Origin: QZKY01 sp963666295
GTDB lineage: Bacteria; Pseudomonadota; Gammaproteobacteria; Burkholderiales; Burkholderiaceae_D
Length of the DNA stretch: 64,000 bases
Reading direction: 5' to 3'
NCBI GenBank assembly: GCA_963666295.1
Contig: OY762707.1
Location: forward strand, 496,001-560,000
Shown here: positions 36,801 to 45,488 of the stretch, in pieces
Position numbering within the stretch: position 1 is the stretch's first letter
Layout: the number at the start of each line of letters is the position of its first letter
The notes under the pieces: model-generated
What the model was told of the DNA's origin: nothing
What the model saw: only the letters and a program-made list of their open reading frames with translations
The model's database searches: none
Made by a program: the position numbers and the translations under genes

Positions 36801-39800
36801 CAACGCTTGACGAAGGCTCATACGACCTCACTGTCGTGGCAACAGACGTCGCAGGCAATGAAAGCGTCGCGTCTGCCGCTTACAGCATCACGGTCGATAC
36901 CTCGATCGCTCAACCAACCGTTACCAGCATCACGACCGACACCGGCAACGCGGCTGACGACGGCATTACCAGCGACACCACGCTTGTGGTGGCAGGTGCG
37001 GCTGAAACCGGCGCAACTGTCGAGCTGTATGTTGATGGCGTGGCAACCGGCGTAACGGCAACCGCCGTGGCAGGGGCTTACAGCATCGACTACACCGGCA
37101 CAACGCTTGACGAAGGCTCATACGACCTCACTGTCGTGGCAACAGACGTCGCAGGCAATGAAAGCGTCGCGTCCGCCGCTTACAGCATCACGGTCGATAC
37201 CTCTGCACCGGCTCAACCAACCGTTACCAGCATCACGACCAATACCGGCAGCGCGGCTGACGACGGCATTACCAACGACACCACGCTTGTGGTGGCAGGT
37301 GCGGCTGAAACCGGCGCAACTGTCGAGCTGTATGTCGATGGCGTGGCAACCGGCGTAACGGCAACCGCCGTGGCAGGGGCTTACAGCATCGACTACACCG
37401 GCACAACGCTTGACGAAGGCTCATACGACCTCACTGTCGTGGCAACAGACGTCGCAGGCAATGAAAGCGTCGCGTCTGCCGCTTACAGCATCACGGTCGA
37501 TACCTCGATCGCTCAACCAACCGTTACCAGCATCACGACCGATACCGGCAGCGCGGCTGACGACGGCATTACCAGCGACACCACGCTTGTGGTGGCAGGT
37601 GCGGCTGAAACCGGCGCAACTGTCGAGCTGTATGTCGATGGCGTGGCAACCGGCGTAACGGCAACCGCCGTGGCAGGGGCTTACAGCATCGACTACACCG
37701 GCACAACGCTTGACGAAGGCTCATACGACCTCACTGTCGTGGCAACAGACGTCGCAGGCAATGAAAGCGTCGCGTCTGCCGCTTACAGCATCACGGTCGA
37801 TACCTCGATCGCTCAACCAACCGTTACCAGCATCACGACCGATACCGGCAGCGCGGCTGACGACGGCATTACCAGCGACACCACGCTTGTGGTGGCAGGT
37901 GCGGCTGAAACCGGCGCAACTGTCGAGCTGTATGTCGATGGCGTGGCAACCGGCGTAACGGCAACCGCCGTGGCAGGGGCTTACAGCATCGACTACACCG
38001 GCACAACGCTTGACGAAGGCTCATACGACCTCACTGTCGTGGCAACAGACGTCGCAGGCAATGAAAGCGTCGCGTCTGCCGCTTACAGCATCACGGTCGA
38101 TACCTCGATCGCTCAACCAACCGTTACCAGCATCACGACCGATACCGGCAGCGCGGCTGACGACGGCATTACCAGCGACACCACGCTTGTGGTGGCAGGT
38201 GCGGCTGAAACCGGCGCAACTGTCGAGCTGTATGTCGATGGCGTGGCAACCGGCGTAACGGCAACCGCCGTGGCAGGGGCTTACAGCATCGACTACACCG
38301 GCACAACGCTTGACGAAGGCTCATACGACCTCACTGTCGTGGCAACAGACGTCGCAGGCAATGAAAGCGTCGCGTCTGCCGCTTACAGCATCACGGTCGA
38401 TACCTCGATCGCTCAACCAACCGTTACCAGCATCACGACCGATACCGGCAGCGCGGCTGACGACGGCATTACCAGCGACACCACGCTTGTGGTGGCAGGT
38501 GCGGCTGAAACCGGCGCAACTGTCGAGCTGTATGTCGATGGCGTGGCAACCGGCGTAACGGCAACCGCCGTGGCAGGGGCTTACAGCATCGACTACACCG
38601 GCACAACGCTTGACGAAGGCTCATACGACCTCACTGTCGTGGCAACAGACGTCGCAGGCAATGAAAGCGTCGCGTCTGCCGCTTACAGCATCACGGTCGA
38701 TACCTCGATCGCTCAACCAACCGTTACCAGCATCACGACCGATACCGGCAGCGCGGCTGACGACGGCATTACCAACGACACCACGCTTGTGGTGGCAGGT
38801 GCGGCTGAAACCGGCGCAACTGTCGAGCTGTATGTCGATGGCGTGGCAACCGGCGTAACGGCAACCGCCGTGGCAGGGGCTTACAGCATCGACTACACCG
38901 GCACAACGCTTGACGAAGGCTCATACGACCTCACTGTCGTGGCAACAGACGTCGCAGGCAATGAAAGCGTCGCGTCTGCCGCTTACAGCATCACGGTCGA
39001 TACCTCGATCGCTCAACCAACCGTTACCAGCATCACGACCGATACCGGCAGCGCGGCTGACGACGGCATTACCAACGACACCACGCTTGTGGTGGCAGGT
39101 GCGGCTGAAACCGGCGCAACTGTCGAGCTGTATGTCGATGGCGTGGCAACCGGCGTAACGGCAACCGCCGTGGCAGGGGCTTACAGCATCGACTACACCG
39201 GCACAACGCTTGACGAAGGCTCATACGACCTCACTGTCGTGGCAACAGACGTCGCAGGCAATGAAAGCGTCGCGTCTGCCGCTTACAGCATCACGGTCGA
39301 TACCTCGATCGCTCAACCAACCGTTACCAGCATCACGACCGATACCGGCAGCGCGGCTGACGACGGCATTACCAGCGACACCACGCTTGTGGTGGCAGGT
39401 GCGGCTGAAACCGGCGCAACTGTCGAGCTGTATGTCGATGGCGTGGCAACCGGCGTAACGGCAACCGCCGTGGCAGGGGCTTACAGCATCGACTACACCG
39501 GCACAACGCTTGACGAAGGCTCATACGACCTCACTGTCGTGGCAACAGACGTCGCAGGCAATGAAAGCGTCGCGTCTGCCGCTTACAGCATCACGGTCGA
39601 TACCTCGATCGCTCAACCAACCGTTACCAGCATCACGACCGATACCGGCAGCGCGGCTGACGACGGCATTACCAGCGACACCACGCTTGTGGTGGCAGGT
39701 GCGGCTGAAACCGGCGCAACTGTCGAGCTGTATGTCGATGGCGTGGCAACCGGCGTAACGGCAACCGCCGTGGCAGGGGCTTACAGCATCGACTACACCG

Positions 39801-42800
39801 GCACAACGCTTGACGAAGGCTCATACGACCTCACTGTCGTGGCAACAGACGTCGCAGGCAATGAAAGCGTCGCGTCTGCCGCTTACAGCATCACGGTCGA
39901 TACCTCGATCGCTCAACCAACCGTTACCAGCATCACGACCGATACCGGCAGCGCGGCTGACGACGGCATTACCAACGACACCACGCTTGTGGTGGCAGGT
40001 GCGGCTGAAACCGGCGCAACTGTCGAGCTGTATGTCGATGGCGTGGCAACCGGCGTAACGGCAACCGCCGTGGCAGGGGCTTACAGCATCGACTACACCG
40101 GCACAACGCTTGACGAAGGCTCATACGACCTCACTGTCGTGGCAACAGACGTCGCAGGCAATGAAAGCGTCGCGTCTGCCGCTTACAGCATCACGGTCGA
40201 TACCTCGATCGCTCAACCAACCGTTACCAGCATCACGACCGACACCGGCAGCGCGGCTGACGACGGCATTACCAGCGACACCACGCTTGTGGTGGCAGGT
40301 GCGGCTGAAACCGGCGCAACTGTCGAGCTGTATGTCGATGGCGTGGCAACCGGCGTAACGGCAACCGCCGTGGCAGGGGCTTACAGCATCGACTACACCG
40401 GCACAACGCTTGACGAAGGCTCATACGACCTCACTGTCGTGGCAACAGACGTCGCAGGCAATGAAAGCGTCGCGTCTGCCGCTTACAGCATCACGGTCGA
40501 TACCTCGATCGCTCAACCAACCGTTACCAGCATCACGACCGACACCGGCAGCGCGGCTGACGACGGCATTACCAGCGACACCACGCTTGTGGTGGCAGGT
40601 GCGGCTGAAACCGGCGCAACTGTCGAGCTGTATGTCGATGGCGTGGCAACCGGCGTAACGGCAACCGCCGTGGCAGGGGCTTACAGCATCGACTACACCG
40701 GCACAACGCTTGACGAAGGCTCATACGACCTCACTGTCGTGGCAACAGACGTCGCAGGCAATGAAAGCGTCGCGTCTGCCGCTTACAGCATCACGGTCGA
40801 TACCTCGATCGCTCAACCAACCGTTACCAGCATCACGACCGATACCGGCAGCGCGGCTGACGACGGCATTACCAGCGACACCACGCTTGTGGTGGCAGGC
40901 GCGGCTGAAACCGGCGCAACTGTCGAGCTGTATGTTGATGGCGTGGCAACCGGCGTAACGGCAACCGCCGTGGCAGGGGCTTACAGCATCGACTACACCG
41001 GCACAACGCTTGACGAAGGCTCATACGACCTCACTGTCGTGGCAACAGACGTCGCAGGCAATGAAAGCGTCGCGTCCGCCGCTTACAGCATCACGGTCGA
41101 TACCTCTGCACCGGCTCAACCAACCGTTACCAGCATCACGACCGATACCGGCAGCGCGGCTGACGACGGCATTACCAGCGACACCACGCTTGTGGTGGCA
41201 GGTGCGGCTGAAACCGGCGCAACTGTCGAGCTGTATGTCGATGGCGTGGCAACCGGCGTAACGGCAACCGCCGTGGCAGGGGCTTACAGCATCGACTACA
41301 CCGGCACAACGCTTGACGAAGGCTCATACGACCTCACTGTCGTGGCAACAGACGTCGCAGGCAATGAAAGCGTCGCGTCTGCCGCTTACAGCATCACGGT
41401 CGATACCTCGATCGCTCAACCAACCGTTACCAGCATCACGACCGATACCGGCAGCGCGGCTGACGACGGCATTACCAACGACACCACGCTTGTGGTGGCA
41501 GGTGCGGCTGAAACCGGCGCAACTGTCGAGCTGTATGTCGATGGTGTGGCAACCGGCGTAACGGCAACCGCCGTGGCAGGGGCTTACAGCATCGACTACA
41601 CCGGCACAACGCTTGACGAAGGCTCATACGACCTCACTGTCGTGGCAACAGACGTCGCAGGCAATGAAAGCGTCGCGTCTGCCGCTTACAGCATCACGGT
41701 CGATACCACTGCACCAACCACCACCTTCGATCGTGCCTTCTACGACGCAGGCTCTGATTCGCTGACGTTGACTGGTACCAACATGCTGACGCTGCTTTCT
41801 ACGGGTGAAAGTGTGGGTGACGACATCAAGGGCAACCTTGACTGGAGCAAACTGGTATGGGATTCCAACGGTGATGATGGCGTAACCGCCAACACCACCT
41901 TTGCTGAAGGCGACATCGCATCGGCAATCGTTTTGGATGACAGTACGCTCCAGATCGTGCTTGCAGATGGAGACAACACCGTTGAATCTGGAGACGGCTA
42001 CGGCACGGGTGCGGTAGATACCATCGATATTGCACAAGGCTTCTCGGTCGACGCGGCGGGCAATGTGGCAACAACGGATGCCTTGGCTAATGGTGCCATC
42101 TTGAGTGAGGACAATGCGCCCGACTTTGCGCATCCATACTCGTTCACCGATGGCGATACCAATGTCATGGATAATCTCACTGGCTCAACCGACGCAGATA
42201 ATGTCCTGACAGACTTTGATGCAAGCCGCGGCGATACGCTGATGTTTGTCGACTACTCGGCAACGGATGTTGATAGTGGCGGGGTTAACGCTGGTAATAC
42301 CGACATTACCATTGACGGTACAACCATCACGTTGACTGGCTATACGGATGATCTGGATGGCACGGTTGTGGTGTTCGATGACGGTTCATTGCTGAAAACC
42401 AATACCGGCGGAAGTGAATCTCTTTACGGCGGTATCAAGGGCGACTTGTTGCTGGCTGGTAATAGTGGCGATACACTGGTCGGCTACTCGGGCAATGACA
42501 TCCTGCTGGGTGGTGATGGTAATGATGTCATCATCGCAGGCTCGGGTCTGGATACTATCACTGGCGGCGACGGCAGCGATTACATTGTTCTGGGTTCCGA
42601 TGGCCATGTTGACATGCTGTTCTACACGGACTCAACTGCAGGCGCTAACGACGATGATGGCGCAGACTTTGTTTCCGGGTTTATGGCAGGCGATGGGGGA
42701 GATACCATCCACATTGCCGACCTGACTCAGTCTCAGGTTGATGCTGCAAAAGCCGGTTGGATAAGCCAGAGCGGTTCAGATACGCTGATCAACCTGGGCG

Positions 42801-42883
42801 AGGGTGAAACTATCCGCTTGCTGGGTGTTGATTCAAGTACCTTGACTGATTTCAACTTGGTTGGCGACATGCCTGATTTGTAA
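30872..42883 (+). CDS. Giant type I-secreted repeat adhesin (RTX-type C-terminus)
   Basis: A 4003-residue protein without a Sec signal peptide. Order of parts: unique N-terminus (1-150); cadherin-like domains, about 150-560 (including ENAPFTYTFDVDTFTDEDAG, a CADG/dystroglycan-like part); divergent Ig-like domains, about 565-1325; 23 nearly identical 100-residue Ig-like repeats, about 1327-3612; a non-repeat segment; then RTX-type nonapeptides GGDGNDVIIAGSG and GGDGSDYIVLGS (about 3850-3915), followed by a typical type I secretion end. Calcium binding should fold it outside the cell. The exporter genes lie at 47.3-51.7 kb. No LapG-like cleavage motif is obvious, so release or retention is open. 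Confidence 0.93.
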   Translation: MAVTIGSDFTFPTLGAEDTLYSFSYFNLKFAASESYTTDAFQITTVPNGTLYYNTGTATNPLLVEITDFTNVQLRTNGLYIDNLKVSGIDGKLYWMPDEGEVGVTEAFTVKAIDNVDGIFGNGNDVTSTDNDADGASVSINVVDIVLPPEITSNGGGATAALSYDENATSAVTTVTADIGDGAGPIVYSIVDAGDGALFDIDASTGELTFIVSPNFEDRQDANSNNVYEVTVEASDGGDVTDTQTISVTINDVNEDPNIQYHLVNQAAQENAPFTYTFDVDTFTDEDAGDTLTYTATLENGDPLPDWLNFNPSVRTFSGVPGDADTGVITIRVTADDGNGGSVYDDFALDIGNINNPPVITSNGGGSSAAVDVAENSTAVTTVIATDADLDAVLSYSISGGADGSLFEIDSKSGALSFKSAPDYENPDDAGGDNEYNVTVQVTDGIASDTQAITVTVTDVDEAPVIENDKTIVDDAEPAGTVVYDVNDDNTGKDVDIDGDAITYSITAGNGDGLFEIDTATGEISIATGKALDYDLATQHTLTVQASSSGGTDTADIYIGVEDNTPPTAPTGLDLASNNDLGASSSDDLTSQTTSLLISGSGEAGALVELFDDKDSDGVIDTGESLGTTLADGSGNWSKYIDLSGDGAHDIKAIQTDGAGNDSVASAALTITIDTTADAAPADLDLATPDDSGSSDTDNLTNQTTDLTISGTGVTDSVVTLFDDANDNGVYDNGEYLGSTTVVSGKWSIDVDLAEGDHSLRTVQGDLAGNVSDASAALTVTVDTTAPAVTLTAATDDVEGVTGTIASGGITNDTALVLSGTVEAGATVNVYNGATLLGAATVVGTTWSYEATVADGTTYNFNAVATDAAGNSSNATANYVITGDTSAPAAPSTPDLATASDSGSSNTDNITNDTTPTITGTGEIGASVSLISDIDGTVGTAVVDGSGNWSITASALTEGAQSLTATQTDVAGNTSVASAALAVTVDTSAPGQPAITSIADDTGTGSDGITSDANITVTGTAEADSTVELYVDGKGTGVTTTTDGSGDFTIDYTGTTLDDGDYALTVVATDAAGNDSKASADYDITVDTDADVVPTATVIINDGDGYINAAEDGAVSYTVSGVDADATADVTFTSSGGGSVTIEDLGNGATTVDLSSLSDGTITASIAVEDTAGNTDNGTGDTSIKDAVAPTVDSVAITGATGIQNNYLNAGDVVQVTVTMDSAVTVTGTPQLDISVGGSHVLANYDAGSSTPTALVFTYTILAGQDDATGISIGADGLTLNGGTIQDAAGNDADLTHTGVADNASYMVDTEAPAQPSITGIADDTATADDGITNDTTLVVAGAAETGATVELYVDGVATGVTATAVAGAYSIDYTGTTLDEGSYDLTVVATDVAGNESVASAAYSITVDTSIAQPTVTSITTDTGSAADDGITSDTTLVVAGAAETGATVELYVDGVATGVTATAVAGAYSIDYTGTTLDEGSYDLTVVATDVAGNESVASAAYSITVDTSIAQPTVTSITTDTGSAADDGITNDTTLVVAGAAETGATVELYVDGVATGVTATAVAGAYSIDYTGTTLDEGSYDLTVVATDVAGNESVASAAYSITVDTSIAQPTVTSITTDTGSAADDGITNDTTLVVAGAAETGATVELYVDGVATGVTATAVAGAYSIDYTGTTLDEGSYDLTVVATDVAGNESVASAAYSITVDTSIAQPTVTSITTDTGNAADDGITSDTTLVVAGAAETGATVELYVDGVATGVTATAVAGAYSIDYTGTTLDEGSYDLTVVATDVAGNESVASAAYSITVDTSIAQPTVTSITTDTGSAADDGITSDTTLVVAGAAETGATVELYVDGVATGVTATAVAGAYSIDYTGTTLDEGSYDLTVVATDVAGNESVASAAYSITVDTSIAQPTVTSITTDTGNAADDGITSDTTLVVAGAAETGATVELYVDGVATGVTATAVAGAYSIDYTGTTLDEGSYDLTVVATDVAGNESVASAAYSITVDTSIAQPTVTSITTDTGNAADDGITSDTTLVVAGAAETGATVELYVDGVATGVTATAVAGAYSIDYTGTTLDEGSYDLTVVATDVAGNESVASAAYSITVDTSAPAQPTVTSITTNTGSAADDGITNDTTLVVAGAAETGATVELYVDGVATGVTATAVAGAYSIDYTGTTLDEGSYDLTVVATDVAGNESVASAAYSITVDTSIAQPTVTSITTDTGSAADDGITSDTTLVVAGAAETGATVELYVDGVATGVTATAVAGAYSIDYTGTTLDEGSYDLTVVATDVAGNESVASAAYSITVDTSIAQPTVTSITTDTGSAADDGITSDTTLVVAGAAETGATVELYVDGVATGVTATAVAGAYSIDYTGTTLDEGSYDLTVVATDVAGNESVASAAYSITVDTSIAQPTVTSITTDTGSAADDGITSDTTLVVAGAAETGATVELYVDGVATGVTATAVAGAYSIDYTGTTLDEGSYDLTVVATDVAGNESVASAAYSITVDTSIAQPTVTSITTDTGSAADDGITSDTTLVVAGAAETGATVELYVDGVATGVTATAVAGAYSIDYTGTTLDEGSYDLTVVATDVAGNESVASAAYSITVDTSIAQPTVTSITTDTGSAADDGITNDTTLVVAGAAETGATVELYVDGVATGVTATAVAGAYSIDYTGTTLDEGSYDLTVVATDVAGNESVASAAYSITVDTSIAQPTVTSITTDTGSAADDGITNDTTLVVAGAAETGATVELYVDGVATGVTATAVAGAYSIDYTGTTLDEGSYDLTVVATDVAGNESVASAAYSITVDTSIAQPTVTSITTDTGSAADDGITSDTTLVVAGAAETGATVELYVDGVATGVTATAVAGAYSIDYTGTTLDEGSYDLTVVATDVAGNESVASAAYSITVDTSIAQPTVTSITTDTGSAADDGITSDTTLVVAGAAETGATVELYVDGVATGVTATAVAGAYSIDYTGTTLDEGSYDLTVVATDVAGNESVASAAYSITVDTSIAQPTVTSITTDTGSAADDGITNDTTLVVAGAAETGATVELYVDGVATGVTATAVAGAYSIDYTGTTLDEGSYDLTVVATDVAGNESVASAAYSITVDTSIAQPTVTSITTDTGSAADDGITSDTTLVVAGAAETGATVELYVDGVATGVTATAVAGAYSIDYTGTTLDEGSYDLTVVATDVAGNESVASAAYSITVDTSIAQPTVTSITTDTGSAADDGITSDTTLVVAGAAETGATVELYVDGVATGVTATAVAGAYSIDYTGTTLDEGSYDLTVVATDVAGNESVASAAYSITVDTSIAQPTVTSITTDTGSAADDGITSDTTLVVAGAAETGATVELYVDGVATGVTATAVAGAYSIDYTGTTLDEGSYDLTVVATDVAGNESVASAAYSITVDTSAPAQPTVTSITTDTGSAADDGITSDTTLVVAGAAETGATVELYVDGVATGVTATAVAGAYSIDYTGTTLDEGSYDLTVVATDVAGNESVASAAYSITVDTSIAQPTVTSITTDTGSAADDGITNDTTLVVAGAAETGATVELYVDGVATGVTATAVAGAYSIDYTGTTLDEGSYDLTVVATDVAGNESVASAAYSITVDTTAPTTTFDRAFYDAGSDSLTLTGTNMLTLLSTGESVGDDIKGNLDWSKLVWDSNGDDGVTANTTFAEGDIASAIVLDDSTLQIVLADGDNTVESGDGYGTGAVDTIDIAQGFSVDAAGNVATTDALANGAILSEDNAPDFAHPYSFTDGDTNVMDNLTGSTDADNVLTDFDASRGDTLMFVDYSATDVDSGGVNAGNTDITIDGTTITLTGYTDDLDGTVVVFDDGSLLKTNTGGSESLYGGIKGDLLLAGNSGDTLVGYSGNDILLGGDGNDVIIAGSGLDTITGGDGSDYIVLGSDGHVDMLFYTDSTAGANDDDGADFVSGFMAGDGGDTIHIADLTQSQVDAAKAGWISQSGSDTLINLGEGETIRLLGVDSSTLTDFNLVGDMPDL
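34853..41707 (+). repeat. Tandem array of 23 units, 300 bp each (two of 303 bp)
   Basis: The unit is almost identical at DNA level, including synonymous sites, from 34853 to 41707. Differences are limited to a few positions: AGCGAC or AACGAC, GATACC or GACACC, GGCAGC or GGCAAC, and GTCGAT or GTTGAT. Units starting at about 37199 and 41102 carry an extra codon (SAPAQ for SIAQ) and the same GTTGAT and GTCCGCC changes just before, 3903 bases apart. This implies duplication of a multi-unit block. The first unit is identical only in its later part. The copy number depends on assembly. Confidence 0.97.
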
Positions 42884-42903
42884 AAAGCTGACAATTCAGC
42901 ACT

Positions 42904-42934
42904 CAAAACCGCCTCTTCGGGGGCGGTTTTTTTA
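42904..42934 (+). terminator. Rho-independent terminator of the giant adhesin gene
   Basis: AAAACCGCC and GGCGGTTTT with a short loop, followed by TTTT, 20 bases after the stop. A T-run of seven follows the stem. Confidence 0.93.
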
Positions 42935-42987
42935 TGCTCGTCGTTTTTTATGTGGCTCCTGCATGAACCAAATGAAAATCGGGGACG

Positions 42988-43115
42988 GAAAATCGGGGAC
43001 GCACCACGTTTTTGCACTGCGCCCGGTGGGCAGTGTGTTTGTCATTCTGATGGAAATCAGAATCCAGTGACTTTTGGTATTGGAAGAAAACGGCACTCAC
43101 TAACGCCACTGGATT
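42988..43115 (+). repeat. Perfect 128-bp direct repeat, copy 1 (copy 2 at 45106)
   Basis: Opens GAAAATCGGGGACGCACC and ends AACGCCACTGGATT; identical base for base to 45106-45233. It contains the dRS3-like palindrome GTCATTCTGATGGAAATCAG and onward at 43041-43067. The two copies bracket the HipA/HTH module. Confidence 0.95.
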
Positions 43116-43313
43116 CCAGCGTGCGCTGGAATGACAGAGTATGGGCGTTGTACTGGATTGCTCGCGTTGCTCTTCCCTACAGGCTGGCACCGGAATGACG
43201 ACTTTACTGCCTTCGCTTCACGTCACCCTGGCGGACGCTGGGGTCCAGCGTCTTTCCCTTCTACTTGCTCACTAAAAACAAAGCCACTAGATTCTGACTT
43301 TCGTCAGAATGAC
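43109..43313. repeat. Cluster of dRS3-like palindromes
   Basis: Palindromic 27-base units at 43109-43135 (CTGGATTCCAGC...GCTGGAATGAC), 43222-43248 (GTCACCCTGGC...CTGGGGTCCAG) and 43287-43313 (TTCTGACTTTCGTCAGAA core). No gene is supported in 42935-43390. Confidence 0.75.
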
Positions 43314-43390
43314 GAAGCACGTGCGATGCTGGCTTGCTCGCGCTGCTCGCCCTTCTTGGCAACACCACATTGAAATAGCACGCTATCCGC

Positions 43391-44617
43391 TCATGCCATT
43401 CTCTTGCAATTCGCCTCTATTGCTTTGACTATTGCTGAGCGCGTTGCGGCTCGGATGGGATAATCCTTGACCACCTTTTTGAATTGAAGGGCAACCTCAA
43501 CCATTTTCTCAATGGTTTCTTGCGCCCGCGCCCGGTCAAGACTATTTATTTTAGCCAACTGTAAAAGCTGCTTTCTGGCCGGATACCGCCCTTCCCCTTC
43601 AATGTCCATCTGATGCTCTCCTCCGGGGCCGGGGTTATAAGTCAAGTCAAAAGCGGGCGCGAGTTTCCATGCAAATGATTCATCCATGCGGAAAGCGAAA
43701 TTTTTTGTGTGGTCGTCTCTGTTATTGAAGATCACATTAAACACGCAACGCTCAAATGCTTTGTGTACTTCGGCCTCGCTGTGCGTCAGCGCACGCGTTA
43801 CACGCAACAGCGTCTGATAACTTGTATTGGGTGTGCGAAAGTCGATATTTAGCGCCCCTGCCAATGAATGAATGGGAACACGCATGCCTTCAAAGCGATC
43901 AAAGCGGGCTATGCCAAAAGCGGCCATTTGCCTGCCAAGATCAAAATAGCGTGTTGTCGGCATATCTAAATGACATCGCCGCGCCATCTCTGAATACAGA
44001 TATTCAATAGCACACACTTCTTTATGCTCTTGATGTCCCGGAAACTTGATCAGCCAAGGCGCACCGGTTGCTGATGTAAGCGTACTTATGGCGCCGGCCT
44101 GACTGTCATATTGGACCAGCGCTTTGGGGCGTGCGCCATGCGGTGATCCTCCTAGAAAAACGAGTTGCTTGAGTGCATCCGTATCCCGTTCTGCAACAAC
44201 TTGTTGAATGGCGCTGGAGAGCCTGGCTATCTGCATATCTTCTTCCTGCAAACCAAGTCTGGTAGCAGGCGTAAAGCTGAGTGCGCCCATAGCGCGATCA
44301 CCCACAAACGCTAATCGATCAAGAGGGGAAATCTGGTGAGACTGCTTTCCCAGATACTGCCGAAAAAACCGCTCCATTAAAAGCTGCCCCCATCCATCAG
44401 GAAGTGCATCTGCAATCAGCCCGGGCAAACGATATTGATGCTGCGGATAGCTGCCATACGCCTCAGCGCGCAACGGCATTCGAAGGATGGACAACTCGAC
44501 ACCTTTGGCATGCGCAATTGGCGAGTATTCAAACAGGAGTTGAGAACCGTTGTCTGCAAGCTGGCCTAACTGCCAATTTTGCCCCCATCCGCAAAAATGA
44601 ACGTCAAGTCTTTGCAT
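43391..44617 (-). CDS. HipA-family kinase toxin (intact)
   Basis: A 408-residue HipA-like protein. Kinase motifs are complete: FLGGSPHGARPKALV (ATP loop, near residue 155), WLIKFPG, the catalytic FNNRDDHTKNFAF (near 308) and metal-binding LAPAFDLTYNPG (near 327). I chose ATG 44617 (MQRLDVHFCGW) because the family usually starts so and it overlaps the end of the HTH gene by 14 bases; extending to 44692 gives unrelated residues. It belongs to the subgroup with a long N-terminal domain and LPDGWGQLLMERFF. Paired with the HTH gene just upstream, and flanked by perfect 128-bp direct repeats. Confidence 0.87.
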   Translation of the reverse strand: MQRLDVHFCGWGQNWQLGQLADNGSQLLFEYSPIAHAKGVELSILRMPLRAEAYGSYPQHQYRLPGLIADALPDGWGQLLMERFFRQYLGKQSHQISPLDRLAFVGDRAMGALSFTPATRLGLQEEDMQIARLSSAIQQVVAERDTDALKQLVFLGGSPHGARPKALVQYDSQAGAISTLTSATGAPWLIKFPGHQEHKEVCAIEYLYSEMARRCHLDMPTTRYFDLGRQMAAFGIARFDRFEGMRVPIHSLAGALNIDFRTPNTSYQTLLRVTRALTHSEAEVHKAFERCVFNVIFNNRDDHTKNFAFRMDESFAWKLAPAFDLTYNPGPGGEHQMDIEGEGRYPARKQLLQLAKINSLDRARAQETIEKMVEVALQFKKVVKDYPIRAATRSAIVKAIEANCKRMA

Positions 44618-44939
44618 ATGCAGCCTTTTTGTATGACTGTTTTCGCGACGCACGCTTACGCACAGCTTGTTCTGCTTTCTCCATCTGTGCAATGGACTGA
44701 ATTCTCAGCTTGAAAATATCCTGCAGTTCCTGAGTGAGCCCCAGCGCAATTACCGTACGCACAAATGTTTCAAATGTGCTGTTACCTTTTGTCTCAAGGC
44801 GTTGCAGTGTTGCCACACCCACACCAGAACGCGCCGCTAATTCTTCAATAGAAAGCCCTTTGGCCAACCGCTGCTTACGCAAACGCCCAGCCAATTCAAC
44901 GCGAATTTCTTTTTCGCTAGCGAGAGAAAACTCAAGCAT
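44604..44939 (-). CDS. HTH-type antitoxin of the HipA module
   Basis: A 111-residue XRE-family protein: GRLRKQRLAKGLSIEELAA, then SGVGVATLQRLETKG as the recognition part (residues 33-47). The C-terminus is basic and Ala/Lys/Arg-rich. It is expected to neutralise the HipA kinase and repress the operon. The ATG at 44939 (MLEFSLASEKE) is preferred over an upstream codon at 44978 as GGGGG lies close upstream. The last 14 bases overlap the HipA start. Confidence 0.82.
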   Translation of the reverse strand: MLEFSLASEKEIRVELAGRLRKQRLAKGLSIEELAARSGVGVATLQRLETKGNSTFETFVRTVIALGLTQELQDIFKLRIQSIAQMEKAEQAVRKRASRKQSYKKAAYAKT

Positions 44940-45105
44940 ACAGCCCCCATGGATAGCATGAAAGTTACTGTAACACAATTACACTTAATTTATTATATTT
45001 GATATATAAATCCTTTATTTTTACTTTTAAACATCATTTTTGATATATTTTTTATCGCGCAGAGCGCGCATCTAGCAGAATGCCACGCGCCCTTCCAACT
45101 GGTTC

Positions 45106-45233
45106 GAAAATCGGGGACGCACCACGTTTTTGCACTGCGCCCGGTGGGCAGTGTGTTTGTCATTCTGATGGAAATCAGAATCCAGTGACTTTTGGTATTG
45201 GAAGAAAACGGCACTCACTAACGCCACTGGATT
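45106..45233 (+). repeat. Perfect 128-bp direct repeat, copy 2
   Basis: Identical to 42988-43115. After it, at 45233, begins another repeat family GATTGCTCGCGTTGCTCGTCC, seen also near 46250 and 46957. No gene is supported in 44940-45488 apart from the mazE upstream signals. Confidence 0.95.
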
Positions 45234-45429
45234 GCTCGCGTTGCTCGTCCCTTCGGGACCGCATCTCACGATGCGTCCTGCGCCCTGCGGGCTGGTCCGG
45301 CATTCGCCGGAACGACAGAGTATGGGAGTCGTACTAGATGGCTCGCACCGCTCTTCCCTTCGGGACAACATTTTACGATGCGTTCTTCGCTCTGGTGCCG
45401 GAATAACTTGCTGTGCAACAAACTAACTT

Positions 45430-45458
45430 TTGACACCCATAACAAATGTATATACTAT
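45430..45458 (+). promoter_or_regulatory. mazEF promoter with overlapping direct repeat
   Basis: TTGACA (45430-45435) and TACTAT (45453-45458) are 17 bases apart. The -10 region overlaps a repeated ATGTATAT (45446 and 45457), a plausible site for MazE binding. GAGGAGCAAAAC precedes the mazE ATG. Confidence 0.6.
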
Positions 45459-45488
45459 GTATATCCATTGTGATTTGAGGAGCAAAAC

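Noticed and set aside
34770..41561. A ladder of 82-residue plus-strand frames, one per 300-bp unit
   Set aside because: They are the alternative-frame translation of the tandem repeats inside the giant adhesin and carry no independent start signals.
34853..41707. CRISPR-like regular repetition
   Set aside because: The period is 300 bp, without spacers, and in frame with one long coding region; it is a protein repeat array.
43131..43373. Short plus-strand frames in the intergenic repeats after the giant adhesin
   Set aside because: They consist of translated palindromic repeats and have no start signals.
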